Assembly: GCA_005656395.1 (NCBI GenBank)
Contig: SRSI01000044.1
Span: 930,001 to 994,000 of the forward strand
Direction of reading: 5' to 3'
DNA length: 64,000 nucleotides
Source: Strongyloides papillosus
Lineage: Eukaryota; Nematoda; Chromadorea; Rhabditida; Strongyloididae
Shown here in pieces: positions 14,292-26,556 of the stretch (position 1 is the stretch's first letter; each line of letters starts with the position of its first letter). The notes under the pieces were generated by a model. That model searched no databases. It worked only from the letters and a program-made list of their open reading frames with translations, and was not told where the DNA came from. A program made the position numbers and the translations under genes.

Positions 14292-15872
14292 AAAATGGGA
14301 TAAAGTTATTAGTATATAAAAAATTTTGAGATGATCTCAATTATGAAAAAAACGAAAATTTTATTTTCTACCTTTATTGGTAGTTTCTCAAAAAAAGTAG
14401 TCAAAAATATTTTTGTTGCGGGTTTTTCTTTCAAAACTGAAGACTATATATAATTTTAGAAAAAAACAAATATATATCCTTATATATTAAATTTTTTAAA
14501 CAAAAAAGTTTATATTTAAATTATTTACGTTTATTTTAACTATTATATTAATTTTATTTCTTTTAGTATATATTATTATTAATTACTAGTGTTTCAAATA
14601 GTTTTGTCGTAAACTATAAATTGAATTTTTTTATCAATTATATTTGTAGTGCTTTGTGATATATATTAAAAATAATTAAAATAAAATTTTTTACTTCCTT
14701 TTTATGAATGTAAATTTGTTGTATATATGTTGATATGCTTTTTTCTAGAGATTGTGATTTTCTTGATTTAAGTACATTAAATACAGGATACATTGTAAGT
14801 ATCACACTATTTTTGTCCATTTAATGACTTTTGTCTCTCTTAAAATACAATATGACATCATTGTCATCTAACAGCCAAAAAGATGTGAAGTATGAAGTTA
14901 TGGATATTATATAAATATCTTAAATCTAAGTAGAAGAACAACCAATCGAAGTTAAAGTTAATTTTCTTGTGTAAAAATCAAAGTAACTTCTTAAATGTTG
15001 ATGTAATAAAAAATTATTTTATATAAACAGTAAATGATGTTATTAAATAAATATGTGAAGTTTTATTTATCAAATACTCTGTATATAAGCTGTTTCTCAA
15101 ATAACATCAAAATATTTAACAAACCCTGTTTAACGTCACAGCTAAGGTACAGGAATTAGATGTACGTTAGCTATATTTTAGCTGTACAGAATACTATACA
15201 GTGAATTTGGAAATATGTTTACTTGCATTAATTCTGTATATTCTGTAAGCTGTATACAGAATTTGACAGCTAAGGTACAGATAAGAAAAAACCAAATAAA
15301 TCATATCAATTTTCTTATAAAAAACATATATTTTAGCTATGTATAAAAGAATGAAGTACTCAAGAAACATAATTTGCTTGTGAATTTGATTGAATAATAA
15401 ATGTCTTAAAATAGATACAATTTTCATTCTTAATAGCTCTTATGTTATTGGCATTTATAATCTAAATAAATTTTTTAAGGCAGTTATCAATGATATGATA
15501 TATTTTAAAAAAAACACAAATCATTAACAATATCTACTAAGTTTTTATACTACTGTTAGATTTAGATAATTGAATTTTTTAAATAATAATCTACTAACAA
15601 TAACCTTTTTTTAACTGTATAAAGCATTTATCTTTTTTCTTAATCATTATCCCTTTGTTGCATTAAAAATCATATTTTGAAGTGTAATTATTGCGTATGA
15701 TCTTCCAAACTACAAACGATACATTAATATATGCACAAATCCAAGAAAGGTCAAGACACCCTGTCTCTCAAGGAGTATTTTAGTCTTTGTTTTTTTATTA
15801 TAATGTTGGGAAAAGCACACTTTTACATTAGCATTTTGCCGGAACGTACACATTTTGTCACATGTATTTTTA
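14292..15872. other. intergenic with GCTGTAC-type repeat motifs
   Basis: No gene was seen. From about 15130 to 15290 the sequence changes character: a motif close to CAGCTAAGGTACAG occurs at 15136-15152 and again at 15265-15280, mixed with its partial reverse complement (GCTGTACAG, CTGTATAC). A related copy lies at 17288-17305. Open frames at 14638-14820 and 15194-15427 on the minus strand have no supporting features. Confidence 0.45.
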
Positions 15873-15874
15873 TA

Positions 15875-16701
15875 CCTGTACACAGAAAAATTTTTCGCAT
15901 CAAAAATAGGACTGACAAATTAAATTTTTATTGAATATTCGAAAAACAGTACTGATCAGGAAAAAACAGTACTGACCACAAAAAAACAGTACCGATCAAA
16001 AAATAACAGTACTGAACAAAAAAAATAGTTCTGACCAAAAAAAAATAGTACTGATAAAAAAAAATAGTACTGACCAAGAAAAACAGTTCTGAATAAAAAA
16101 AATAGTACTGACAAAAAAAGCAGTACTGCCTAAAAAGTAATATTGAAAAAAAGCTATCCTGAATGAACAAAACAGTTCTGGATTAAAAAAAGTAGTACTG
16201 ATATAAAAAGAAAAGTTATTATAGAGATAATTTTTAAATCAAATGCCATGTGTAAAACAATTTATAAATGTAATACGACAAAAGTTTTACTTTTCTATTG
16301 TATTAAATCAATTTTATCTTATATATGAAAATCAGATATCAAAGAAAAATTTCGACAGTATTTTTAAAATCCAGATTTTAAAGTTGCAATGGATTTAGTT
16401 TTTTAAAATGTTATTTTTAATTTATTAATATTTTAAAATTTTATAAATTTTAATGTTATTATCTTTCAATATTTTTAAGGTTACCATTGTTCGAAATTTC
16501 TTTACTTTAATATTTTGATCCTAAAATCTTTTGAAATTATAATTAGTTTATTTTTTAAAATGATTAAAAATAATTTCTTTGTATTTTTTTGAAAGCACAA
16601 TTCCATTTTTGAAAGCATTGTTCTATTTTTTTAAATTATATTCAAAAATTTTTAATTTTTCAGTCCTATTTTGATGCGACAAATTTTTCTGTGCATATCG
16701 G
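15875..16701. mobile_element. TA-flanked inverted-repeat element (MITE-like)
   Basis: Two near-identical inverted ends face each other. The left end reads CACAGAAAAATTTTTCGCATC and on through AAAAATAGGACTG (15880-15915); the right end at about 16662-16697 is its reverse complement with one base lost and one substitution. Similarity continues outward (CCTGTACACAG against CCGATATGCACAG) to a TA on each side (15873-15874 and 16702-16703), and inward for another 25 or so bases. The size, TA target site and lack of a transposase frame fit a non-autonomous Tc1/mariner-type MITE. The interior holds the minisatellite annotated separately and AT-rich filler. The exact ends are inferred from the two TA dinucleotides. 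Confidence 0.7.
15944..16205. repeat. degenerate ~20 bp minisatellite AACAGTACTGACCAAAAAA
   Basis: About thirteen imperfect tandem copies of a 18-22 bp unit: a core CAGTACTGA (variants CAGTTCTGA, TAGTACTGA, CAGTACCGA) followed by a run of A with occasional C or G. Copies drift towards the right end (CTATCCTGAATG, CAGTTCTGGATT). The array lies inside the inverted-repeat element, close to its left end. The minus-strand open frame across it (15928-16170) is only the repeat read as FF-Y-S-x units and is not a gene. Confidence 0.85.
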
Positions 16702-16703
16702 TA

Positions 16704-17400
16704 ATTTTTTTCTTTAACATTTATTAGTCATTCATTAATGTTATTTTTATGGATATTATTTTCTCCACTACCTTTGAGCTTAGATGCAGTTGTTAACATA
16801 TAAGTTTGGATCATTTATTTCATGATTAAATTAGTTTGCTTGTAGATAAAAATTTCTTCATCAGAACAGCAAGAAAAGGTTTAAAGAAATTACTGTGTAA
16901 GTATTTTTTATTTAAATATTGATACTCTTATATTTACAGATATCATATGGACCTTTTTGAATGCTAGCTGGGCATTTAGAAGATAAGTTTTATAATTTTC
17001 CCTCTATTTAAATATTCTGTTTTTAGACACAATTATCAGTACAAGAATACCATCGGAAGCAGATTAAATTTTAAGTTTTAGTTGTACTTCTATTGTAATA
17101 AATTATTAATTTTTAGATCTCGAAGCAACAATCTAACAACCGTAAGTTATCACTACTATAAAATTAATTTTGTTCAATTTTTAATATATTTTTAACTTGT
17201 AATAAAAATTTTTCCATATTTACATGTGTATTTTGTATGGGAAAATATAAAAATTTGCGATTTTTACATGTGTTTTTTCTTAGCTGTATACAGCTAATGT
17301 ACAGGTAAGGTGCGGCTTACGTACTGCTAATATACTGCTTATTAGCTTTCTGTACACCATACAGGTACTGCTTGTACATAAACGTTTTTTTCATTATTTT
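16704..17400. other. intergenic, repeat-like motifs near the right end
   Basis: No gene was seen. At 17281-17375 a cluster of CTGTATACAGCTAATGTACAGG, TACTGCTAATATACTGC and CTGTACACCATACAGG-like motifs resembles the one at 15130-15290. Such palindromic GTAC/TGTACA motifs flank this region on both sides and may be remains of transposon ends. Confidence 0.4.
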
Positions 17401-17640
17401 ACGGATAAAATTTGACAAAGTGCGGATCACTTCATCAATTCACGAACCATCTGTCAAAACACGGACCGTCTTATTAAATATCAAAATGCGGAATATGTTA
17501 ATACAAAGTAAATAATTTTTTAAATTTCTTTCCATTTTAATGGTTCGGGAAATGATAAGAAAGTCCGAGAAATGATAAAATGGTCCGAAAAATAACAAAT
17601 TGGTTCGTTAACTGATAAAATAGTTCTGGCTTTGATGAAA
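17401..17640. repeat. head-to-head inverted minisatellite
   Basis: Left arm 17401-17495: units with the core CGGA/CGAA every 19-27 bases (positions about 17402, 17423, 17443, 17462, 17489), in the sense GATAAAATTTGACAAAGTGCGG. Right arm 17538-17640: units with GGTTCG/GGTCCG/AGTCCG about every 20 bases (TGGTCCGAAAAATAACAAAT). Reverse-complemented, the left arm gives the same unit (GATGGTTCGTGAATTGATGA), so the two arms are opposite-strand arrays of one repeat around a ~40 bp AT-rich spacer. It could fold as a long imperfect hairpin. Confidence 0.7.
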
Positions 17641-18578
17641 AAATTTTTTTTGTGTGAAACAAATCTGTATATTATCTGTATACATTTTGTATATCGCGTA
17701 CGGCTACTAACTGGATGCATCTCGTTCTTTAAGATTTCCTTGTCCAGGACCGTTCGTTTTATTTTGAAGACATTGTTCCATCTGATACCTCATTTCAAGA
17801 CTCCAGGAGATTAATTTTTGAAGGCTATTTCTAAACATGTAATCTTTATTTACATGAATGTTTAAAATTATATGCTTATTCTTATACTATGCAAAGGCCG
17901 AACATTTTTCACTGAATTCGAAAACTATTCTATTTACAAATGAAGAATCTACTGTTTCAATAAAGTTAAAACATGTTTCGCTTTCTATTTGCCTAATAGC
18001 CTTTTCGATTCTAAATGTATTTAAACGTTTACTCTTTATAGAATATGTGATTGTTCTATTAAATTTAAAATAATTTTAATTAGATGCAGTTGCATGTGGT
18101 CTTTTTGATGTTGTTTCTGATAGTTTATTTTTACTTTTTTGCCAATAACGCTCTAAATAATGTATAAAATTAAACTAAATTGAAAATATACGATATTAGC
18201 TATTTTAATATATATTAAAATTATTATAAATAATATCTTACTTTGTTTCATTAATAGTAAAAAAGTACATAAAATTTATATTATTGATATATTTTATAAT
18301 TTTCATTTAGTATATTTGCATGATCTTATTGAAATTATATATTCAAGGATCAATTATCATTTTAATAACCTCATGTTTATAATTGTATACATAAAATATG
18401 AAAAATCTTTACTAATTAAACTAAAAAAAGTTTTTGCTACACTTTCATATTATTCAAATGAAATGTTAATACTTTTGAACAATTTAGCGCAATATTTGTA
18501 TAAAAATTTCTCAGAAACAACAAACATAGTTTTTTTTCAGTATTTCTTACTTAAAAAAATAATCTTCTAAGTATTATG
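17641..18578. other. intergenic, no gene seen
   Basis: Contains open frames of 60-84 codons (17858-18073, 18316-18570) that match random expectation for AT-rich DNA and show no domain, signal peptide or acceptor. Nothing else was recognised. Confidence 0.5.
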
Positions 18579-19215
18579 TTGGTGCAAAAATTCTGTCATT
18601 TTTCTTGCAGAAACTTCAAAACGCTATCATTTTAATAGTAAATTTATTTAATTTATAATATATTATTCATCATTATCTTCAATTTGTTTCCATTTAGTGG
18701 GCACCTTATTGATTCCAAATGTGATGAATTCCTAAATTTTCAGAGAAATTAATATTTTTTTCATCAACGTTACTGAAGCATTTATGATTTAAAAATTTAT
18801 GTGGCGACAAAAATAGGCAATGGTTAGATAGAGATTTTTTATAGTTTAGCTCATGGATATTTTTTCTAACCTGTCAATACCATGTGTTGTCATATTGAAG
18901 AACAATGTTTCTACTATTTTTCAAATTTCTTCTTTTTTTAATGTTTTCTTCCTCAGTATTAGTAACTTGTTACGTTAGAGAAGACTAAAATAGTTCTCGC
19001 AAGCGATTAGATCTAAAAATTATTATTAGAAGGAGAAGTTTCTTCAAGTGTGTGCTTTGTTTTGAACATTCATTTTTTCGTCTAGGAACTTAAAGAAAAA
19101 TATTTGCACTATTCTAACATCTACTACATCTTCTTCAATGTTTTATATAAATTTTTAGAGGCATCAATTGTGTTATGTTTTATTTGAAACTCGTTTAGTG
19201 TACAGTGTCAAGGAT
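18579..19215 (-). pseudogene. decayed mariner transposase with one terminal repeat
   Basis: On the plus strand the element ends with TTGGTGCAAAAATTCTGTCA (from 18579), a typical mariner terminal sequence. Reading the minus strand from about 19195 gives, in different frames, pieces in the order of a mariner transposase: FQIKHNTIDASKNLYKT (helix-turn-helix start, compare FKLG-AAEA-NI), DVVDVRIVQIFFFKFLDEK (compare RTVQRWFKKFRSG), NIVLQYDNTWY (compare VLLHDNARPH), then SNHCLFLSPHKFLNHKCFSNVDE (compare SDYHLFRSLKHFL) and finally KVPTKWKQIEDNDEYY (compare LP-RWQKCID-NGEYF). Frames are broken by stops and shifts, the middle third is deleted, and the third catalytic Asp is replaced. The opposite terminal repeat was not found. 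This is an old, dead copy. Confidence 0.8.
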
Positions 19216-22200
19216 AACTCCTAAATATGTCCATGGTTCAGAAAAAAACGAGCATAAATAACTAATATATTGTGATTATACAAGTTATAAACCTAAGAAA
19301 TGGAACCACCTAGTTATTAAGATAACCTAATTTTCTATAACTCATAATAATACTTTTTTGATGATACAAAATGCCATTGAACAAAATAAAAGAACTTATA
19401 CAACAACCTAACATATTAATATCTTTAACTGTTAATCCAATCCAAAAATGTGATTGGTTTATCATTAAAAATTTTAGATTTCATACCTAACACTATAAAA
19501 AAAAATATTTGTTAACACTTTGGTGGGAGTAAGAAAATGGTGACAAAAGATATCAGCACAAATTACATGCTCTAATATCATTATTGAAATAGTATTAGTT
19601 ACAAACTTGATACATAACAAACACCACTAGTACTACATTAAAATTCCTGAATAATAATTGTACATTTATTGTAATACCTTAAAAAACTGTACGAAATTAT
19701 AAAAATTATCTCAAATTTCTTATATTAAAATTGTAAGAAAATTTTTCACATATTAAATATTAAAATATAGAATATTTAAGAAATGATGTAAAAATATACA
19801 TAAATAATAATTAATCAATAATTGGTAATTTAAAATTACTGGTATGAAAGTAATCATTATCAACTATATTAAAATTTTTGACAAAGTACAAAATATTATT
19901 AATCTTTTTTTAACATTTAATATTCTATAATATTATTGTTATTTAACGATAAAGAAATAAAATAATTTTTTTATATTTTTTTATTTTGATTAAAATTGTT
20001 ATATATTAAAACTTTAAATAAAAATTTTCGTGTTTAATGATGAAAGTGTTTTACAGTTTTTAAAATGTTGTCAATCTGTTTGTTTCACTATAACTATACA
20101 AATATTTAGGAAAACAAATCAACTTCCGAAACAATAAATAATGTTTTCCAACTTTCAGGCTATATATTCAATTGAAGGTATCAACAAAAAATACCTAATG
20201 TGCTATAATATATAAATTAACTTCTTATTAACATTAGAACAAATCTTTAAGTATTTTTGCTATATAAAAGCATTTAATAACTACTATTTATTTTCAAAAA
20301 ATATATAAATTTTTTTATATTTTTGATATGTTTATGAGCAAATGTAGTTTAATTTTTTAACTAAAATTAGCTATCAAATTTTACTTCATATATCAAGAAA
20401 ATTTACCACTTATAATTTTAAATTGTTTTTATAATAAAAATTTAAAGGAAATTGTTTTTGTTGTATTTTTATGTTGTCTATATTTAAAGAAAAGATTTAA
20501 TACACAGATATCATTGATAATTTACTAGAAATAATTAATTTTGATCACCTCTGTGATGAAATAAAATTAAAAAGTGATTTACTATTAAAATGATCAGATT
20601 ATCTTTAAATATATGATAAAATAAAACAACCATAAATTTATTAATTGAGACAAGCTATTTAAAATAGAAAGAATGTATAAAAAAATTTATTCATTACGAA
20701 ATTATTATAAGACATTAAAAAAATTCAGATAATATAAAAATCATATCATCTAATTTATGACATATTGAAACAGCGACAAATTTAAAAGTTATCCATTTTG
20801 CTTTGAATCATAATTTTTGTCCAATTGTGTTTAATTCAAATATACATTTTCCTATCACTATTTTTAACAATTCCTATGCCCTTTAGAGAAAGAAACGATT
20901 GTAAATTATTTCCGATTGCTTTATTTTCATTCTATAAATAGCGTATTTTTTATTATTCGTTGAATAGTGTTTATGTCATTGCGAATTTAAGACTTATTTT
21001 TGTGGTATGACTAATTAGTGGTGAATTTTTTTAATACGCTTAAATGTGTTCCATTTTTTATTTTGTTGAATTTAATGTACTTTGAGGCATATGACTTTAA
21101 AATTTACTTTAAACCATAAATTCCTCTTTTAATAACTTCCTTTTTTAATAAAAAAACAATAGCTTAAAAATTGTGGTAAAACTTTGGAAATTTTTAGTTT
21201 TAAAAATTGATATAAACTTTTATCATCTGAATGAATCTTTTTAGATTCCAATAAGTGCTCAAGAGAGCCCTTTTGATCACCATTCAAAGTATACACACGA
21301 AATGAAATTTTTATTTATTCTCATTATCAGCAAAAACGTAAACAATATAAATGTTTGTTTTTATTTTTACAACCATTTCACAAAAAAAAATGGGAAACAT
21401 TTTTGCGTAAAATGTAATGAGTTTTTTCCACCTAGCAAAATTTGAATTTTCTTGATTTGCGACTAATTTTATCGCAATTATATTGTACTTAAAAATTAAA
21501 GCAATAATTAAGTTGTTATTAAAATAAGTCTCTATTTTTTATTATATTATAATTATTTTAAAACTTAGATTGTCTTATACAAATACTTTTTTAAATATAA
21601 GATTAGAATTTTATGTAAGATTATAAATGCTTTTACAAAAAGCAATTCTGAGCATACCAAAATATTTTTATTAATATTTTTTAATAGTTTGAGTTATTAT
21701 AAATTACACTTTTTATTATAAAATTACACTCCTCTGAAGGCCGAAAATTTTTTTTAATGACTTTAATGGTCCTATTTAAAAATTAAATCTATGAAAAGTT
21801 ATAATATTCTATGCGTTTTTATCTATAGTAAAAAATGTCTTCTGCATATTTAAACTTAATATAAGAACAAATACTAAAATAATATTTTTAATTATTAATG
21901 CTTTGTGTGGTTAAATAATAATTTTTGACTTTTTGTTACTATTATTATGTATTTTTTATTTTTATTGTTGTTAGTGAATTGTTTAAGAAAATTATTTTTT
22001 TAAAACTCAACAACTTTAAACGAAATTGAGTTCTAACAAAAAATTTCATGTATATTAGAAAAAAATTAGATCTTAAGATTAGCATTATACCAAAAACGTT
22101 AGGATTAAATAAAAGTTACATTGTTTAAAATATAAAACATATGTAATTTTGTAAAAAAACAGCCAAATTTTGCGACAATCTAATATTTCTCATCGTTTAA

Positions 22201-23234
22201 ACATTTTTGCTGTCGCTTGGTATTTTAAAATTTGAATAAATGTTGATTTTTTTAACAAGTGGGAATTTTAATTGCATTTTGGATAGATTTGTCAAAAATG
22301 TTTTCCTTTTTTTCCGGTGTGTAGATAAAAATTCCCTTTTTTTTCAAAATCATCAATCAAAAATCAAAGACTTACAATATTTCATTACTAAGTAACATTT
22401 ATTTTCTCTACATATTAATTTCTACATCGTATTGTATATAGACCCATAAATTCAAAACTATCAATTAACATAAACATTTCCATTTATCATCGTAATAATC
22501 TTTCGATGGATTGTTATCATGCATTCATATTTCTCGTATATCAAAATGTTACACATTGTTTAATCGATTCAATTATTAAATATCTTCTTTGTACTTGGAA
22601 GTTTTGCTTTGTAATCATAATAATTAAACGTAAATGAAATTTAAAGAACCATAACTTTTAACTAAATTTCAAATACTAATATTTTTAATATTTCTGTAGA
22701 AGTACAACACTTTCATTAGAATATCTTTATTTTTTACTTTTCAATTTTCAACTTGATTTATCTAAGTATGTGGATTATTTATTATATTCATATCATCAAC
22801 CATTTAATATTCTAACATATATGCTTTTTCAATTGTCCTTTGAAAATATTTAAAATAATAGTCAATTATATTGCATATATGTAATAACAAATAATAATAA
22901 AATTAACCAAACAATACTTCTTATGAAAAAATGTTTTCAAATAATGTATTTTTTTTAAAAAATTATTAATATTTACAAAGTTGTTGACTGTCTCAAAACG
23001 ATTTTTGTAATATATTATTCTATAACTTTGGCTGTAGTTTATAAAATTCTTGTTATATACGAATATATAGTAAACTTTTATAGTAAATAATTGCTATAAT
23101 CAATGTGAATGTGAACATCATCAAAAAATATATAGGATGAAAACTTTAACCAAAGAGAATTATATTTTTATTCGTTAATATTATTATTTTATCTTCCCAC
23201 ATTTATATTTCATTATTTTTTTCATTATAGATTA
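19216..23234. other. gene-poor region
   Basis: Four kilobases without a supportable exon. Part of it (about 20760-22350) is slightly less AT-rich, with scattered CG-containing words such as GCGAC and ACGTAAAC, which may be transposon debris; one frame at 21350-21430 reads FYNHFTKKNGKHFCVKCNEF, loosely like a BED zinc finger, but nothing else follows. The right end holds the upstream region of the next gene. Confidence 0.45.
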
Positions 23235-25318
23235 ATGAGTAATCAAAATAACGACAATACTCCTTCTGGTATAGAGACAAAAATTACTCGATTAAATGGA
23301 TACCTATACAAGGTATGATTTTAATATTTCATAATTATTTATATTTTACTATTCATTTTTAGATAAATGGTATTTTTTATAACACAAAAAAAAAGTATTG
23401 GTTTGTATCATCATCTGAACAACCATTTCTATTTTGGTTCTCATCTAGTAATGATATGATACCACAAGGAAAATTTCCATTAATAAACACTAAAATAAGT
23501 TCTTCATCAAAAAATAATAAAGCATTTGAATTACATAATGAGAAGAATGTTTTGACATTAGAAGCTGAGAATGTTGATGAGAAAAATGAGTGGATTGATC
23601 ACTTAATCAATATAAAAAGTGTTGATGTTAAAAGTATTTTCGAAGATGAGTTATCTAAAACACCACCAACAAAATTTTATCCATCTTCCTTTGAAAAGTG
23701 TATAAAGCAAAATGAGAATGTTGTATTTGAGGATGAAGGTTTGACTGAGGGTATTGAAGTTGATAATACCTGCATTACAGAATCGTCTCAAACATTCAAT
23801 GAGTTCCAGTGTACAGATGTCAATGAACTGGAAATTAAATTACGTAATTATATGGAGGTTGTCACAAATATGGGAGAGCAAATATTATTATTAGAAAGTC
23901 AACTTGATCAATCACATAAAAGAGAAGACGAACTAAGGCAACGTAATTTTAATCTCGAAGCATCTTATTATCGTCTAAAAAGTAGATATATTTTACTGCT
24001 AAATCATCTTTCTAATCCTGTTGAGTATGATGATGTTAAAAACCAAATTTATGAAGTTGTTTATGAGGAAGCTAATTCAAATTTGAATAGTTCTTTTTTT
24101 ACAGAAAATAAAGATGAACGGGGTAATAAACAGGCATGTAATAATTTAGGGTTTGTTATTACAAATGTTAATGAAAATATTGATAAAAATTCCATGAATG
24201 TTGCTAAATGTATGGCACAAAAAGCTGATGTTATAGAAACAAAGTTAAAAACAGAACAAAGTAAATTTTATAAAGATTGGATAACTAAATGGGATGAGTT
24301 TATGCTTAAGTCTCCAGATACTACACCGAAATATGAGGAGGAATATAAAAAATTAGTTAGAACATCAATACCTGAATCATATAGATCACAATTATGGTTA
24401 CTTATGGTCAATAAATGTGTTGGTGAGACAAGAAATGAAGTTGGTACGAAATATTATAAAAATTTATTAGATAAAGCAAAAGAACAAGATATTGATTTAT
24501 ATGCTAATGATATAGACTTACTGGGTGAAGATAATTACACAGATCCAATATTAAGATTAATTGATTCAGATTTAACAAGAACACTACCGTCAAACAAATA
24601 TTTTTGTAGTCTTAACGGTGAAAAAATACCTAAATTGAGGAGAATATTATATGCATATAGGTATTATAATACAGATATTGGGTATTGTCAAGGATTAAAC
24701 AGATTAGCAGCACTAGGATTACTATTCTTAGAAGAAGAAGATGCATTTTGGTTTTTGGTTGCTTGTATTAATCTACAACCAAAAGATTATTATAATGAAA
24801 AATTATTAGGTGTTATTATTGATCAAGCTGTTTTTTCGGAGATTGTAAATGAAAAATTGCCTCGTTTAGCTAACCATTTAAAATATCTAGATGTTGATTT
24901 TCAATTATATTCCTTAAAATGGTTTATGACTGTTTTTATAGATTCATTATCTCATGAGTTATATCTTAAAATATTTGATTGTTTTTTAAATGAAGGAAAC
25001 AAAGTTATATTTCGTTTTGCATTGGCATTACTTAAAATGTGTGAAAATGATCTTTTGGAGAGTAAGACATTCTCTGATGCCCACCACATACTAGAAAGTA
25101 TAAGAAATAGGAATATTCAATTTTCAGATTTATCAAATGTAAGTTGTAAATAATTAATTTTATGTTTATAAAGAACATTTATATTTACTATATTTTTAAT
25201 AATTCTCACTTTTTAGTGTGCCTTCTCATCTTTCCAATCTTTTCCTTCGAAATGGATTAATAATAAAAGGGAATTCCATCATAAGAAACTTGAACCATCG
25301 TGTAGATGTGATAGTTAA
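23235..25318 (+). CDS. tbc-2: TBC-2-like Rab GTPase-activating protein
   Basis: Three exons, 23235-23312, 23363-25138 and 25217-25318, all phase 0; 651 residues. Order of domains: an N-terminal PH domain (GYLYKINGIFYNTKKKYW ... NEWIDHL), a coiled coil at about residues 180-240 (ELEIKLRNYMEVV ... LESQLDQSHKREDELRQRN) and a TBC domain from about 360 to 600. Both catalytic fingers are present: the arginine in IDSDLTRTLP and the glutamine in IGYCQGLN. The last exon (FSSFQSFPSKWINNKREFHHKKLE) matches the conserved TBC1D2 tail. PH plus coiled coil plus TBC is the TBC1D2/Armus/TBC-2 architecture; C. elegans TBC-2 acts on RAB-5 and RAB-7 in endosome and yolk traffic, and the same role is inferred. 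ATTATAG just upstream of the ATG fits a spliced-leader acceptor. Confidence 0.93.
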
Positions 25319-26556
25319 AATTTTATTTTAGAATTACCAAGAGATATGTTCTATAATTATAGAGTGAAAAAATTAATATTCAAAAGAAAATTAAGTAATG
25401 CCTTCTGTGTATACAATTTAATTTTTAACACATAACAAATGATTCATGACAATGATAATTTATTTTATGTAACTGTCAAATACTCGCTAATAAACATTTA
25501 TCTTAATTAAAAATTTTCTTATTTATTTTTTTATTATTCTATTATATCATCTTCATTTTTTAAAATTAATTAAAAAATTTATATCTTTATGTATGTATAT
25601 ATATTTTTTCCCAATTCTTAAAACTCTTTATTCTTAATGAAATGTAATATTTATACTATTTTATATTGTAAGAAGTAATAATATAAAAATATGTTTCTTA
25701 AAATCTAAGAATATACTAAGGCTATTTTTTTAAACAAAAGTTTACTGTAATGAAGTAATAAAATAACATTACAATAATTGTTCCTATATAATTATAGGAA
25801 ATAATTTTCAAAGTATTACTATTTCAAATAATGTTATCTTACAAAATACCAATCTTCTCAACAAATTTTTTTTATATATTCATTGGAATTCAAAAAAGAT
25901 TTATTATGACATCTTGCATTCCTTATTTTTTTTGTTTTTTTTATTACTATCTAAGAACAAAATTCGTGCAGTGTAAAGATAAAAAAATCATTTTATGGAG
26001 CATTTATAACATCCTGTATAATAGTAATGATTGATATTTGTATAGTATATTATTTAGGCGGTATTGATATTTAAATTAATGATAAGACTCAAAGAACAAG
26101 TAGACTCTATATAAACAACAATTCAGTATCAAAGTTTGAATTATACACCAATTATGTCTACATTTTGATATCTATATTTCTACTAATTTTATTGAGAACT
26201 TTTTTTTCATTCTAAATTTACAAAATGCCTAACATTTCCTTTAGTTTGAAGGAGATAGATACATGATATTAATTACTCATATAAATCCTATACCATAAGT
26301 ATAATATTACACAAAAACGGCAATTTAAACTAATTTATTATATTCTGATGTTAAAAAAGATTTCTTTTTAATAAGAGTTGTAGCTAATTTGGTTATTTGT
26401 TCTCTTAAAATTTCTATGAATGAACTTTATTTGATAAAGTTTTCATGTCATAAAGTTGTTTATATAAACATTTCTATCTTTCTATCACATTATTATTTTT
26501 ATTGTCCTAATTTTTTTGTTGTCAAAATTTTGGTATTAATACTTTCATTTTTTAGG
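25319..26556. other. intergenic, no gene seen
   Basis: 1.2 kb of AT-rich DNA between the Rab GAP and the small peptide gene. One 67-codon frame at 25831-26034 lacks any supporting feature. The final T-rich stretch ends in CATTTTTTAG at 26555, a strong spliced-leader acceptor for the next gene. Confidence 0.5.

Noticed and set aside
15928..16170. 80-codon minus-strand frame with a periodic FF-x-YYF pattern
   Set aside because: It is the minisatellite read in one frame; the unit is close to 21 bp so the frame stays open.
18316..18570. 84-codon plus-strand frame
   Set aside because: Random-like composition, no start context, no recognisable motif, next to transposon debris.
21350..21440. Frame reading FYNHFTKKNGKHFCVKCNEF, loosely like a BED zinc finger of hAT transposons
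   Set aside because: Too short; the expected later His residues and any transposase sequence are missing.
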